Source: Stappia taiwanensis
GTDB taxonomy: Bacteria; Pseudomonadota; Alphaproteobacteria; Rhizobiales; Stappiaceae
Reading direction: 5' to 3'
Assembly (NCBI RefSeq): GCF_014635285.1
Contig: NZ_BMCR01000004.1
Coordinates: 62,001-126,000 of the forward strand
DNA: 64,000 nucleotides
Shown piece by piece: positions 1 to 8,823 of the stretch (position 1 is its first letter; every line of letters starts with the position of its first letter). A program made the position numbers and the translations under genes. The notes under the pieces were generated by a model that ran no database searches, was not told the DNA's origin, and worked only from the letters and a program-made list of their open reading frames with translations.

Positions 1-127
1 GGTTCGGCCAGGAGCCGATCTCCAGCGCCGCGCCGAAGGACACATCGCGGATCAGAATTGTCGCGTCTTCGCGTCCGCCAGAGGTTCCCGGCACAAGCTG
101 TCCGGAGGCGGACAAGGCATCAGACAT
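1..127 (-). CDS. N-terminus of an unidentified protein, cut by the window edge
   Basis: An ATG at 127-125 opens a frame that stays open for 42 codons to the window edge, starting MSDALSASGQ. An AAGGAG lies 8-9 bases upstream of the ATG, which supports the start. The first 25 residues are polar and low-complexity, and the visible part has no signal peptide or membrane segment; a more ordered stretch with ILIRDVSFG follows. I do not recognise the family. It lies 239 bp downstream of the sarcosine oxidase-like fragment on the same strand, so it could be a separate transcript or a distal operon member. Confidence 0.6.
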   Translation of the reverse strand, partial: MSDALSASGQLVPGTSGGREDATILIRDVSFGAALEIGSWPN

Positions 128-221
128 GCAGATCGGCTCCTTCAGGGTCTGAGAAACGGGGTGCGACGCCCCTGAAAGATTCCCGCCCAGCGGGAACGCG
201 CTGTCATGACCGGCTTGCCAC

Positions 222-250
222 GCATCCTGCGTGGCACCACGGCAGGATGC
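222..250. repeat. Strong hairpin between the sox-like fragment and the next gene
   Basis: GCATCCTGC (222-230) and GCAGGATGC (242-250) are perfect 9-bp inverted arms, and the bases between can extend the stem (GTGG/CCAC). No T-run follows on either strand, so it is not a classical intrinsic terminator. It may be an RNA processing or pause element, or the end of the upstream operon. Confidence 0.45.
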
Positions 251-366
251 CAGGGGCCGGACACCAGCGAACGGGCCGTCGCGGTGAGGCCCGACAGTCT
301 CCCGTCCGCCGCCGAAGGTCAAGGGGCCGACAGGGGCGCGAAGACCTGCCGCGCCCGTCAGTTTCC

Positions 367-1530
367 TTACCGGAAAAGCCTGTTTTCGGGAAAGCGGGAC
401 AGACGCTGGCCGCGTCCACGGGCCGGCACCTCGAACAGCGGCGCATCCTCCGGCAGAAGGGCGAGATCCGACATGCCATCGCCGATGACCTCAGGGCCCG
501 CGCCACTCTCCGGGCCGGCATCCACCCCAAGGGCGAGGGCCGCCACCCGCCCGGCCTGCGCGCCGGACGCCAGTGCGGCGGCAAGATCGATGGCCCCCGC
601 AGCGCCGCCGCAAGAGGTCACCCCATCCGCCATGCAGGCCCGCGCCAGCTCTCCTGCCGCGACATCATGCCCCTGCGCTGTATCCGCCAGAGCGGCGAAC
701 TGCGGGTCGGCGCTCCAGCCGCCGGAGACCAGCAGGACGTCGCAGGACATCTGCATGATGTTGACGCCGAGCACACCGGAGCGCGGGTCATAGCCGCAAA
801 TATCAATGCCCTTCAGCCGCCGCCAGCCCCGGGTCGCGCCAACCACCGCCCCCGCCTCAAGACGGATGCCCCGCCGCATCAACTCCGCCGCCAAAGCCGG
901 ATCGGACGCCCGGCGCGGGTCGATTACCGCCTTCACCGCAACGCCGCGATCATGCAGGGCAAGTGCCGTGCGAAGGCCCCTGGTATTGTTGGCAAACACC
1001 GCCAGCTTGCCCGGCGCGACACCCTCGGAACGGAAGACCGCTGCGAGCCCCACGGAGGTTGGCATCACACCCGGCCGGTCATTGCCGGAAAAGACGATGG
1101 GCCGCTCGCGCGCGCCGGTGGCCACCACCACATGACGCGCCCGAAGCCGCCAGCGCCCGGCGCCGCGCGGGTGTTCGAGCGCTTCGCAAACGCCCCCAGG
1201 CCGAATGCGCACCCGCAGCCCGCACCGCACCGCCACATTCGCCCGCGCCTCCAGCGCCGCGCGCCTCTCGGCAAACCATGCCGCTGGGGCAAGGCCGTCG
1301 ATCCTTGCCGCCGCGTCGAACGGGCAGTCGCAATCCGGCCCGGAGCTTTCATCGACAAGCAGCACCTGCAAGCCGGCGCGGGCGGCGCTGTCGGCGGCCA
1401 TCAGCCCCGCAGGCCCGGCGCCGATCACCAGCACATCGGCACTGAGCGTTTCCACCGGATCAGCATCCGATGCATGCGCCCCGACCTCTGCCGCGCTCCG
1501 GCGGGCGCCGGCGGCCTTACCCCAGATCAA
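367..1530 (-). CDS. Sarcosine oxidase alpha-subunit-like fragment (FAD/NAD-binding core only)
   Basis: This 387-aa product matches the central dinucleotide-binding part of sarcosine oxidase alpha subunits. It has GAGPAG at residues 37-42 (FAD/NAD ADP-binding fold), the ATGARERPIVFSGNDRPG segment near 137-154, and SGGWSADPQF near 269-278, all recognisable soxA blocks. Full alpha subunits are about 1000 aa. Here the N-terminal (2Fe-2S ferredoxin-like) part and the whole C-terminal aminomethyltransferase (folate) half are absent, and the frame stops soon after the PLFEVP stretch that precedes that half in soxA. The start shown is a TTG overlapping the end of the GNAT gene; a GTG at codon 26 is an alternative. 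It may be a stand-alone opine-oxidase-like flavoprotein or a decaying remnant. It is the last gene of the propionate operon. Confidence 0.7.
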   Translation of the reverse strand: MIWGKAAGARRSAAEVGAHASDADPVETLSADVLVIGAGPAGLMAADSAARAGLQVLLVDESSGPDCDCPFDAAARIDGLAPAAWFAERRAALEARANVAVRCGLRVRIRPGGVCEALEHPRGAGRWRLRARHVVVATGARERPIVFSGNDRPGVMPTSVGLAAVFRSEGVAPGKLAVFANNTRGLRTALALHDRGVAVKAVIDPRRASDPALAAELMRRGIRLEAGAVVGATRGWRRLKGIDICGYDPRSGVLGVNIMQMSCDVLLVSGGWSADPQFAALADTAQGHDVAAGELARACMADGVTSCGGAAGAIDLAAALASGAQAGRVAALALGVDAGPESGAGPEVIGDGMSDLALLPEDAPLFEVPARGRGQRLSRFPENRLFR

Positions 1531-2374
1531 GGGTCGTCAGTCCGAACACGCGATGGCTCGGCCCTTCGGGCGCCGGCCCACGAAACATTCTTGTGGCCTC
1601 CAGCATTGGCGACAGGTCGCACTCCTCGGCAAGCCGCATCGCCTCGCCATTGTGTTCCGGCACCTTGAGAAACACCTCCTGCCCGCGCACCTGCGAGACG
1701 AGTGCACGCAGCAGCACCTCCGCGTCCACCGGAGTATCGGCGAACAGCGGCCCGATCTTGAACCCATCCCGGCACTGGCGAATGGCACCGAAACCGCTGA
1801 CCCGCCCCGCATCGACAAGGGCGAAGGCGCGGCGGCTGCCGCCCGGCTCCAGCCAGCGCGACAGAAACGGCGCGCGCGGCGCGGGAAAACACATGCCGTC
1901 ATAGTCGCTCAATGAGGGAAAGAGCCCGCGCCCGGCGATGGTCAGGCGCGGATCGCGCGGCGGCTCCACATACGGGAAACCAGCCATGGTCACGGTGCGA
2001 TGGGCGGGCGTGAAGCCGGCCGCCGCATAGCGGGGGACCATGTCCGGCAGGGCATCAAGGCCGATGGTGCGCGCGCCATGGCTCGCCAGCGCGTGATCCC
2101 ACAGGCGGCGGCCAAGACCGTGCCCGCGCCAGTCCGGCGCGGTGATGTAAAAACCGATGAAGGCGAAGGCCTCGCTGTAGCGCACAAGCGCCATGGACGC
2201 GGCCGGGGTTCCCCCCACCCGCGCCACGAAGAACCCTTGCGGATCGGCAGCGAAAAAGGGATCGGCATCGTCGACCCCGGGGTTCCAGCCTTCCGCCGCC
2301 GCCCAGTCCAGCATCCAGTCGAGATCGGCCCGGGTGGCGGTTGCAAGCTCCGCCTGCCGCGGATCGAAGGTCAT
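1517..2374 (-). CDS. GNAT-family N-acetyltransferase with C-terminal extension domain
   Basis: The protein is 285 aa. Residues 1-130 form a GNAT fold; RGHGLG at 83-88 is the R/Q-x-x-G-x-G acetyl-CoA pyrophosphate loop, followed by the usual 'GF' (AAAGFTPAHR) near the end of the domain. Residues about 150-285 look like the second GNAT-like domain (Acetyltransf_18 type) found in YitH-like proteins. The substrate is not predictable. It starts 15 bp after the mutase gene and its end overlaps the next gene by 14 bp, so it is co-transcribed with the propionyl-CoA genes. A role in acylation control of that pathway is possible but purely inferred. Confidence 0.85.
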   Translation of the reverse strand: MTFDPRQAELATATRADLDWMLDWAAAEGWNPGVDDADPFFAADPQGFFVARVGGTPAASMALVRYSEAFAFIGFYITAPDWRGHGLGRRLWDHALASHGARTIGLDALPDMVPRYAAAGFTPAHRTVTMAGFPYVEPPRDPRLTIAGRGLFPSLSDYDGMCFPAPRAPFLSRWLEPGGSRRAFALVDAGRVSGFGAIRQCRDGFKIGPLFADTPVDAEVLLRALVSQVRGQEVFLKVPEHNGEAMRLAEECDLSPMLEATRMFRGPAPEGPSHRVFGLTTLDLG

Positions 2375-2389
2375 GCGCCGCGCCTCACC

Positions 2390-4537
2390 TCACGCGACGT
2401 TGCGGCGATGACCGGCGATGAGATCGAGCACCGAGCGCGCCGCATCAAGCACGTTGGAGCCCGGACCGAAGATCGCCGCGACACCGGCCTCGCGCAGGAA
2501 CTCGTAATCCTGACGCGGGATCACGCCGCCGACGACGACAATGATGTCCGAAGCGCCCCGCGCCTTCAGCGCCTCAATGAGCTGCGGGGCAAGGGTCTTG
2601 TGGCCGGCCGCCAGCGAGGACATGCCGATGACATGCACCTTGTTCTTCACGGCAAGCTCGGCGGCCTCTTCCGGGGTCTGGAACAGCGGACCGGCGACCA
2701 CATCGAAGCCGATATCGCCAAAGGCGGAGGCGATGATCTTGGCGCCTCGGTCGTGACCGTCCTGCCCGAGCTTGGCAACCAGAAGACGCGGGGTCTCGCC
2801 CAGGGTGGCGGAAAACTCGCGCAGGCGATCGACCAGCGTTTCATACTCAGGCTCGCCCTCATAGGCCGGGCCATAGACTTTCTTCACCACCTTGGGCACG
2901 GCGGCATGGTCGCCGAAGGCATCACGCAGGGCATCGGAAATCTCGCCCAGCGTCGCCCGGGCACGCGCCGCCTCGACGGCCGCTTCCAGGATGTTGCCTT
3001 GGCCGGAGCGGGCCACTTCGCGCAGCGCCGCAAGGGTTTCCTCGGCCCGCTGCGGATCGCGCTGCCGCTTGGTCTTTGCGATCCGGGCAATCTGCGCCTC
3101 GCGCACCGCCTTGTTGTCGATGTCGAGGATCTCGATCTCGTCCTCGGTCTCAAGCCGGTACTTGTTGACGCCGACGATCACCTCGTCGCCGCGATCGACC
3201 GCCGCCTGCTTGCGGGTGGCCGCTTCCTCGATCAGCCGCTTCGGCAGCCCGTCGTTCACCGCCTTGGTCATGCCACCAAGCGCCTCGACCTCCTCGATCA
3301 GTTCCCAGGCCTTCTCGGCCAGCTCATTGGTCAGGCTCTCCACGTAGTAGGAACCGGCCAGCGGATCGACGACACGGGTCACCCCGGTCTCATGCTGGAG
3401 AATGAGCTGGGTGTTGCGGGCGATGCGGGCGGAAAACTCCGTCGGCAGGGCAATCGCCTCATCGAAGGAATTGGTGTGCAGGGACTGGGTGCCGCCGAGC
3501 GCCGCCGACATGGCCTCAAAGGCCGTGCGCACCACGTTGTTGTAGGGATCCTGCTCCTGCAGCGACACACCGGAGGTCTGGCAGTGGGTGCGCAGCATCT
3601 TCGACTGCGGCTTTTTCGGCTCGAACTCGTCCATGATGCGCGCCCACAACAGGCGGGCGGCGCGCAGCTTGGCCGCTTCCATGAAGAAATTCATGCCGAT
3701 GGCGAAGAAGAACGACAGCCGCCCGGCGAAGGCGTCCACATCCAGCCCCTTGGCCAGCGCCGCGCGCACATATTCGCGCCCGTCGGCCAGAGTGAAGGCC
3801 AGCTCCTGCACCAGCGTCGCCCCGGCCTCCTGCATGTGATAGCCGGAAATGGAGATGGAGTTGAACTTCGGCATCTCCTTGGCCGTGTACTCGATGATAT
3901 CGGCGATGATCCGCATCGAGGGTTCGGGCGGGTAGATGTAGGTGTTGCGGACCATGAACTCCTTGAGGATATCGTTCTGAATGGTCCCGGAGAGCTGGGC
4001 GCGCGACACGCCCTGCTCCTCGCCGGCCACGATGAAACTGGCGAGGATCGGGATCACCGCGCCGTTCATGGTCATGGAGACGGAGATCTTTTCCAGCGGA
4101 ATGCCGTCGAACAGGATCTTCATGTCCTCGACACTGTCGATGGCGACGCCCGCCTTGCCGACATCGCCGAGAACCCGCGGATGATCGCTGTCATAGCCCC
4201 GGTGGGTGGCCAGGTCGAAGGCGACCGAGACACCCTGCTGCCCGGCGGCAAGCGCCTTGCGGTAGAACGCGTTGGAGGCCTCGGCGGTGGAGAAGCCCGC
4301 GTACTGGCGGATCGTCCAGGGACGGCCGGTGTACATGGTCGCACGCGGCCCGCGCAGGAACGGCTCGAAACCGGGAAGCGTGCCGAGATGATCAACCCCT
4401 TCCAGATCCGCCTCGGTGTAGAGTGGCTTGACCGGAATGCCTTCCGGCGTCTGCCACACCAGCTCGTCGAGGCTCGCGCCCTTGAGTTCACGCGCAGCCA
4501 GCGATGCCCAGTCGTCCACGGTCTTCTTCTCGCCCAC
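2390..4537 (-). CDS. scpA: Methylmalonyl-CoA mutase, single-chain large type
   Basis: The enzyme isomerises (R)-methylmalonyl-CoA to succinyl-CoA with adenosylcobalamin, the last step of propionyl-CoA assimilation. The 715-aa chain has the normal full length: an N-terminal TIM-barrel substrate domain ([22 protein letters not shown] with the active-site His) and a C-terminal B12-binding domain with DGHDRG at 593-598 (His595 is the lower cobalt ligand), then SSLAAGH and VVGGVIP. The start is GTG, supported by AGGAG 7 bases upstream. It lies 10 bp after pccA. No epimerase or MeaB chaperone gene is visible in the window. Confidence 0.97.
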   Translation of the reverse strand: MGEKKTVDDWASLAARELKGASLDELVWQTPEGIPVKPLYTEADLEGVDHLGTLPGFEPFLRGPRATMYTGRPWTIRQYAGFSTAEASNAFYRKALAAGQQGVSVAFDLATHRGYDSDHPRVLGDVGKAGVAIDSVEDMKILFDGIPLEKISVSMTMNGAVIPILASFIVAGEEQGVSRAQLSGTIQNDILKEFMVRNTYIYPPEPSMRIIADIIEYTAKEMPKFNSISISGYHMQEAGATLVQELAFTLADGREYVRAALAKGLDVDAFAGRLSFFFAIGMNFFMEAAKLRAARLLWARIMDEFEPKKPQSKMLRTHCQTSGVSLQEQDPYNNVVRTAFEAMSAALGGTQSLHTNSFDEAIALPTEFSARIARNTQLILQHETGVTRVVDPLAGSYYVESLTNELAEKAWELIEEVEALGGMTKAVNDGLPKRLIEEAATRKQAAVDRGDEVIVGVNKYRLETEDEIEILDIDNKAVREAQIARIAKTKRQRDPQRAEETLAALREVARSGQGNILEAAVEAARARATLGEISDALRDAFGDHAAVPKVVKKVYGPAYEGEPEYETLVDRLREFSATLGETPRLLVAKLGQDGHDRGAKIIASAFGDIGFDVVAGPLFQTPEEAAELAVKNKVHVIGMSSLAAGHKTLAPQLIEALKARGASDIIVVVGGVIPRQDYEFLREAGVAAIFGPGSNVLDAARSVLDLIAGHRRNVA

Positions 4538-4547
4538 GGCTTCGCTC

Positions 4548-6554
4548 CTATTCGAATTCCATGATCAGTTCATCGACGGCCAGGCTGTCGCCCGCCTTGG
4601 CGGCGATGGTCTTGACCACCCCCTTGCGCTCCGCCTTCAGAACGTTCTCCATCTTCATCGCCTCGACGGTGGCAAGCGTCTGGCCGGCCTCGACCGTCTG
4701 CCCCTCCTCCACGGCGATCGACACGATCAGACCCGGCATCGGGCACAGCAGCATCTTGGAGGTATCCGCCGGAACCTTCTCCGGCATCAACCGAGCCGCC
4801 TCGGCCTGGCGCGGGGTGAGGCAGGTCAGCATCACATCCGCACCGCGCATCCGCATCCGGTAGCCCTGGATGGTCCGCTCCAGCTTGACCGCCAGCGCCG
4901 TTCCCTCAACCTCGGCCTCGATCAGCGGCGCGCCCGGCTTCCAGCCGTTGAGCCGGACAAGATGGGCCTGCCCCTCAGCGTCGGCGACCCGGTAGTCGTC
5001 TCCCTCCCGGGTCACGCTGACCGGGAACTCCTGCCCGGCGGCGCCGATCACCCAGTTAGAGCCGACCACCCGCCGGTGGTTGGCCATTGCGCCGGAGATC
5101 TCCGTCGCCCGGATCTCGGACAGAAGGTTGCACGCCGCGGCGATGGCGACAAGCCGCTTGAGGTTGTCAGCGTCCAGTTCCACGCCGGCGAACCCGTCCG
5201 GGTATTCCTCGGCGATGAAGGCGGTGGTGATCGCCCCGGAGCGGAAGCGGGGATGCTCCATCACGGCGGAGAGGAACGGCAGGTTGTGGCCGATGCCCTC
5301 GACCTCGAACCGGTCAAGCGCCGCGCCCATGGCCGAGATCGCCGCCGCCCGGTCCACACCCCAGGTGCAGAGCTTGGCGATCATCGGATCGTAGAACATG
5401 GAAATCTCGCCGCCCTCAAAGACGCCGGTGTCATTGCGCACCACAGTGCCATCGGCGGCGGTGCCCTCCGCCGGCGGGCGGTAGCGCGTCAGCCGGCCGA
5501 TCGACGGCAGGAAGCTGCGGTAGGGATCTTCGGCGTAAAGCCGGCTCTCGATGGCCCAGCCGTTCAGCCGGACATCCTCCTGGCGCATGCGCAGGGGCTC
5601 GCCGGCGGCGACACGGATCATCTCCTCCACCAGATCGACACCGGTGATCAGCTCGGTCACCGGATGCTCGACCTGCAGGCGGGTGTTCATTTCCAGGAAG
5701 TAGAAATTGCGATCGCCATCGACGATGAATTCCACCGTGCCGGCGGAGGCGTAGCCCACCGCCTGGGCCAGCGCCACCGCCTGTTCGCCCATGGCCTTGC
5801 GGGTGTCCGCGTCGAGGAACGGCGACGGAGCCTCCTCGATGACCTTCTGGTTGCGGCGCTGGATCGAGCATTCGCGCTCGCCGAGATAGATCGCGTTGCC
5901 ATGGCTGTCGGCCAGCACCTGGATCTCGATGTGGCGCGGCTGGGTGACGAATTTCTCGATGAAGATGCGGTCATCGCCAAAGGAGCTGGCCGCCTCGTTC
6001 TTCGACGACTGGAAGCCCTCGCGGGTCTCCGTCTCGTTCCAGGCGATGCGCATGCCCTTGCCGCCACCGCCGGCGGAGGCCTTGATCATCACCGGATAGC
6101 CGATCTCGGCGGCGATCGTCACCGCCTCGTCCGCATCGGCGATCAGCCCCATGTAGCCGGGCACCGTGGAGACACCAGCCTCGGCGGCGATCTTCTTGGA
6201 GGTGATCTTGTCGCCCATCGCCTCGATTGCCTTGGGCGGCGGGCCGATGAAGGCAACGCCCTCCTTGGCCAGCGCCTCGGCAAAATCGGCGCGCTCGGAC
6301 AGGAAGCCGTAGCCCGGATGCACCGCGTCGGCGCCGGAGGAGCGGATCGCGTCGAGGATCTTGTCGACAACGATGTAGGACTGGTTGGCCGGCGGCGGGC
6401 CGATATGCACCGCCTCGTCGGCCATCTTCACATGCAGCGCGTCCCGGTCGGCATCGGAATAGACGGCGACGGTGGCAATGCCCATCTTCTTCGCCGTCTT
6501 GATGACCCGGCAGGCGATTTCGCCACGGTTGGCGATCAGGATTTTCTTGATCAT
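4548..6554 (-). CDS. pccA: Propionyl-CoA carboxylase alpha subunit (biotin carboxylase + BCCP)
   Basis: The 668-aa subunit carboxylates its own biotin using ATP and bicarbonate. An N-terminal biotin carboxylase/ATP-grasp region contains the glycine-rich loop [11 protein letters not shown]; a middle BT-type linker domain follows. The C-terminal biotinyl domain carries EAMKMENV with the biotin-accepting Lys634, 34 residues from the end as expected. Length and domain order match alphaproteobacterial PccA rather than acetyl-CoA carboxylase AccC. It sits 13 bp after pccB and 10 bp before the mutase, consistent with one transcript. Biotin demand fits the bioY gene at the head of the operon. Confidence 0.97.
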   Translation of the reverse strand: MIKKILIANRGEIACRVIKTAKKMGIATVAVYSDADRDALHVKMADEAVHIGPPPANQSYIVVDKILDAIRSSGADAVHPGYGFLSERADFAEALAKEGVAFIGPPPKAIEAMGDKITSKKIAAEAGVSTVPGYMGLIADADEAVTIAAEIGYPVMIKASAGGGGKGMRIAWNETETREGFQSSKNEAASSFGDDRIFIEKFVTQPRHIEIQVLADSHGNAIYLGERECSIQRRNQKVIEEAPSPFLDADTRKAMGEQAVALAQAVGYASAGTVEFIVDGDRNFYFLEMNTRLQVEHPVTELITGVDLVEEMIRVAAGEPLRMRQEDVRLNGWAIESRLYAEDPYRSFLPSIGRLTRYRPPAEGTAADGTVVRNDTGVFEGGEISMFYDPMIAKLCTWGVDRAAAISAMGAALDRFEVEGIGHNLPFLSAVMEHPRFRSGAITTAFIAEEYPDGFAGVELDADNLKRLVAIAAACNLLSEIRATEISGAMANHRRVVGSNWVIGAAGQEFPVSVTREGDDYRVADAEGQAHLVRLNGWKPGAPLIEAEVEGTALAVKLERTIQGYRMRMRGADVMLTCLTPRQAEAARLMPEKVPADTSKMLLCPMPGLIVSIAVEEGQTVEAGQTLATVEAMKMENVLKAERKGVVKTIAAKAGDSLAVDELIMEFE

Positions 6555-6567
6555 GTCTGCGTCCTGC

Positions 6568-8100
6568 CTAGAGCGGAATGTTGTCGTGTTTCTTCCAGGG
6601 GTTCGAGAGCTGCTTGTTGCGCAGCGTCGCGAACGCCCGGGCGACCCGGCGCCGGGTGGATTGCGGCATGATCACATCGTCGATGAAGCCCTTTTCCGCC
6701 GCCACGAACGGATTGGCGAACCGGTCCTCGTATTCCTTGGTGCGGGCGGCGATCTTGTCCGGATCGTCCAGCTCGGAGCGGTAGAGGATCTCCACCGCGC
6801 CCTTGGCGCCCATCACCGCGATTTCGGCGGTTGGCCAGGCATAGTTGATATCGCCGCGAATGTGCTTCGAAGCCATCACGTCATAGGCGCCGCCATAGGC
6901 CTTGCGGGTGATCACCGTGACCTTGGGCACCGTCGCCTCGCCATAGGCGAACAGCAGCTTGGCACCGTGCTTGATGACGCCGCCGTATTCCTGGGTCGTT
7001 CCGGGCAAGAAGCCCGGCACATCGACGAAGGTCAGGATCGGGATGTTGAAACAGTCGCAGAAGCGGACGAAGCGGGCCGCCTTGCGCGAGGAGTTGATGT
7101 CGAGCACGCCGGCCAGCACCATCGGCTGGTTGGCGACCACGCCAACGGTCTCGCCCTCAATGCGGATGAAGCCGGTAATGATGTTGCCGGCGAAGTCGGG
7201 CTGAAGCTCGAAGAAGTCGCCCTCGTCGGCGACCTTCACGATCAGCTCCTTCATGTCATAGGGCTTGTTCGGATTGTCGGGAATGAGCGTGTCGAGCGAC
7301 GCCTCGACCCGGGCCGGATCATCGAAGAACGGGCGCACCGGCGGCTTTTCCCGGTTGTTCGACGGCAGGAAGTCGACAAAGCGGCGCAGCGCCATCAGCG
7401 CCTCCACGTCATTGTCGAAGGCCAGATCGGCGACCGAGGACTTGCTGGTGTGGGTCTTGGCGCCGCCAAGCTCCTCCGCCGTGACCACCTCGTTGGTCAC
7501 CGTCTTCACCACGTCCGGGCCGGTGACGAACATGTAGGAGGTGTCGCGCACCATGAAGATAAAGTCGGTCATCGCCGGGGAATAGACCGCACCGCCCGCG
7601 CACGGCCCCATGATCATGGAGATCTGCGGCACCACGCCGGAGGCCATGATGTTGCGCTGGAACACATCCGCATAGCCGCCGAGCGAGGCGACGCCCTCCT
7701 GGATGCGGGCACCGCCACTGTCGTTGAGGCCGATCACCGGGGCGCCGTTCTTCATCGCCATGTCCATGATCTTACAGATCTTCTGGGCATGGGTCTCGGA
7801 CAAGGAGCCGCCGAAGACGGTGAAATCCTGACTGAAGACGTAGACCATCCGGCCATTGACCGTGCCCCAGCCGGTGATGACGCCATCGCCGGGCATGGAG
7901 GTGTCCTGCATCCCGAAATCAACGCAGCGATGGGCCACGAACATGTCGAATTCCTCGAACGATCCCTCGTCGAGAAACACCTCGATGCGCTCGCGCGCGG
8001 TCAGCTTGCCCTTGGCGTGCTGGGCGTCGATGCGGCGCTCACCGCCGGCAAGCCGCGCGGCGGCGCGGCGTTTTTCCAGTTCCTGCAAGATTTCCTGCAT
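6568..8100 (-). CDS. pccB: Propionyl-CoA carboxylase beta subunit (carboxyltransferase)
   Basis: The 510-aa subunit transfers CO2 from carboxybiotin to propionyl-CoA, giving (S)-methylmalonyl-CoA. It begins [20 protein letters not shown] and has the crotonase-like tandem folds of acyl-CoA carboxyltransferases, including the oxyanion-hole glycines in [18 protein letters not shown] and [17 protein letters not shown] and, in the second half, [23 protein letters not shown] in pieces. It follows bioY by 19 bp and precedes pccA by 13 bp. Close matches among biotin carboxylases are PccB rather than methylcrotonyl-CoA carboxylase, supported by the mutase downstream. Confidence 0.97.
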   Translation of the reverse strand: MQEILQELEKRRAAARLAGGERRIDAQHAKGKLTARERIEVFLDEGSFEEFDMFVAHRCVDFGMQDTSMPGDGVITGWGTVNGRMVYVFSQDFTVFGGSLSETHAQKICKIMDMAMKNGAPVIGLNDSGGARIQEGVASLGGYADVFQRNIMASGVVPQISMIMGPCAGGAVYSPAMTDFIFMVRDTSYMFVTGPDVVKTVTNEVVTAEELGGAKTHTSKSSVADLAFDNDVEALMALRRFVDFLPSNNREKPPVRPFFDDPARVEASLDTLIPDNPNKPYDMKELIVKVADEGDFFELQPDFAGNIITGFIRIEGETVGVVANQPMVLAGVLDINSSRKAARFVRFCDCFNIPILTFVDVPGFLPGTTQEYGGVIKHGAKLLFAYGEATVPKVTVITRKAYGGAYDVMASKHIRGDINYAWPTAEIAVMGAKGAVEILYRSELDDPDKIAARTKEYEDRFANPFVAAEKGFIDDVIMPQSTRRRVARAFATLRNKQLSNPWKKHDNIPL

Positions 8101-8119
8101 GACCGATCCTTTTCAGAAA

Positions 8120-8683
8120 TCAACGGGGCGCGGTGCGGTGAAGCGCGACGGCAATCGCCGCCGCGAGCAGCGCCTTGACGACACCGCCCAGAACGAAGGG
8201 GTAGAGCCCCCAGGCGAGAATGGGCTTGTCGAACCCGAGCAGGGCCCCGAGCCACAGAAGTCCGGGAACGAACACCGCCGCCTCGGCGATGATCGCCGCC
8301 GGCACCGCCCGCCACAGCGACCGGGTCCACCCCTTGGCCGCGAACCAGCCGGCCAGCATGGCGGAGGCGAGGAAGCCCAAAAGGAAGCCGCCGGTCGGCC
8401 CCATCATATAGGCAAGTCCGATCCCCTTTTCCGGCGTGCCGGAGAACACCGGAAAGCCCGCCGCCCCTTGCGCCAGATACAACAGCACCGCCATGCCGGA
8501 GCGGGCCGGACCGAGGGTGAAACCGAGCACCAGAAGCGCCATGGTCTGCAGGGTCATCGGCACGGGATAGAAGGGCACACTGACCTTCGCCGACAGGGTG
8601 AGCAGCAGCGAACCGCCAACCACCAGCGCGGCGGTCTCTGCGAGCCGCCTCGGATGCGCACCGATTCCGGTGTTTTCAGCCAT
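8120..8683 (-). CDS. bioY: Biotin transporter BioY
   Basis: This 187-aa integral membrane protein is the substrate-binding S component of an ECF-type biotin importer. About six hydrophobic helices are visible, with the BioY hallmarks VPFYPVPMTLQTMA near the N-terminus and GPTGGFLLGF in the middle. BioY can work alone or with BioMN; none is in the window. The start ATG has GAGGAG about 10 bases upstream. It is the first gene of the bioY-pccB-pccA-mutase operon, so biotin uptake is likely induced together with a biotin-dependent carboxylase. Confidence 0.93.
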   Translation of the reverse strand: MAENTGIGAHPRRLAETAALVVGGSLLLTLSAKVSVPFYPVPMTLQTMALLVLGFTLGPARSGMAVLLYLAQGAAGFPVFSGTPEKGIGLAYMMGPTGGFLLGFLASAMLAGWFAAKGWTRSLWRAVPAAIIAEAAVFVPGLLWLGALLGFDKPILAWGLYPFVLGGVVKALLAAAIAVALHRTAPR

Positions 8684-8774
8684 TCAGGGGGTCTCCTCGT
8701 CCAATCGGACTTGGATTAGCGCGTTTCCCGGTCGAACGGGAGTGTTGAAAAAGCCGCAAAGCGAAAGTAATCTA

Positions 8775-8804
8775 TTTGCAAATCACAATCTGCAAATTTG
8801 CAAA
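8775..8804. promoter_or_regulatory. TTTGCAAA operators of the ScfR/PccR type
   Basis: TTTGCAAA occurs exactly at 8775-8782 and 8797-8804, with a degenerate copy TCTGCAAA at 8789-8796 directly abutting the second. Tandem TTTGCAAA elements are, from my knowledge of Rhodobacter sphaeroides, the binding motif of the propionyl-CoA regulator PccR. The sites lie in the 140-bp divergent region between bioY and the PccR-like gene, 20-50 bp before that gene's start, so both autoregulation and control of the bioY-pcc operon are plausible. Confidence 0.8.
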
Positions 8805-8823
8805 CATCGCGGATACCGTCACG

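Noticed and set aside
311-340. GCCGAAGG core resembling a glycine riboswitch on the plus strand
   Set aside because: The rest of the aptamer (GGRAGAG stem and CTCTCAGG) is missing, and the strand reads into the 3' end of the opposing gene rather than a glycine-related gene.
8776-8823. Upstream TTG start adding 16 residues to the ScfR regulator
   Set aside because: It begins inside the TTTGCAAA operator, has no SD, and extends beyond the usual family N-terminus.
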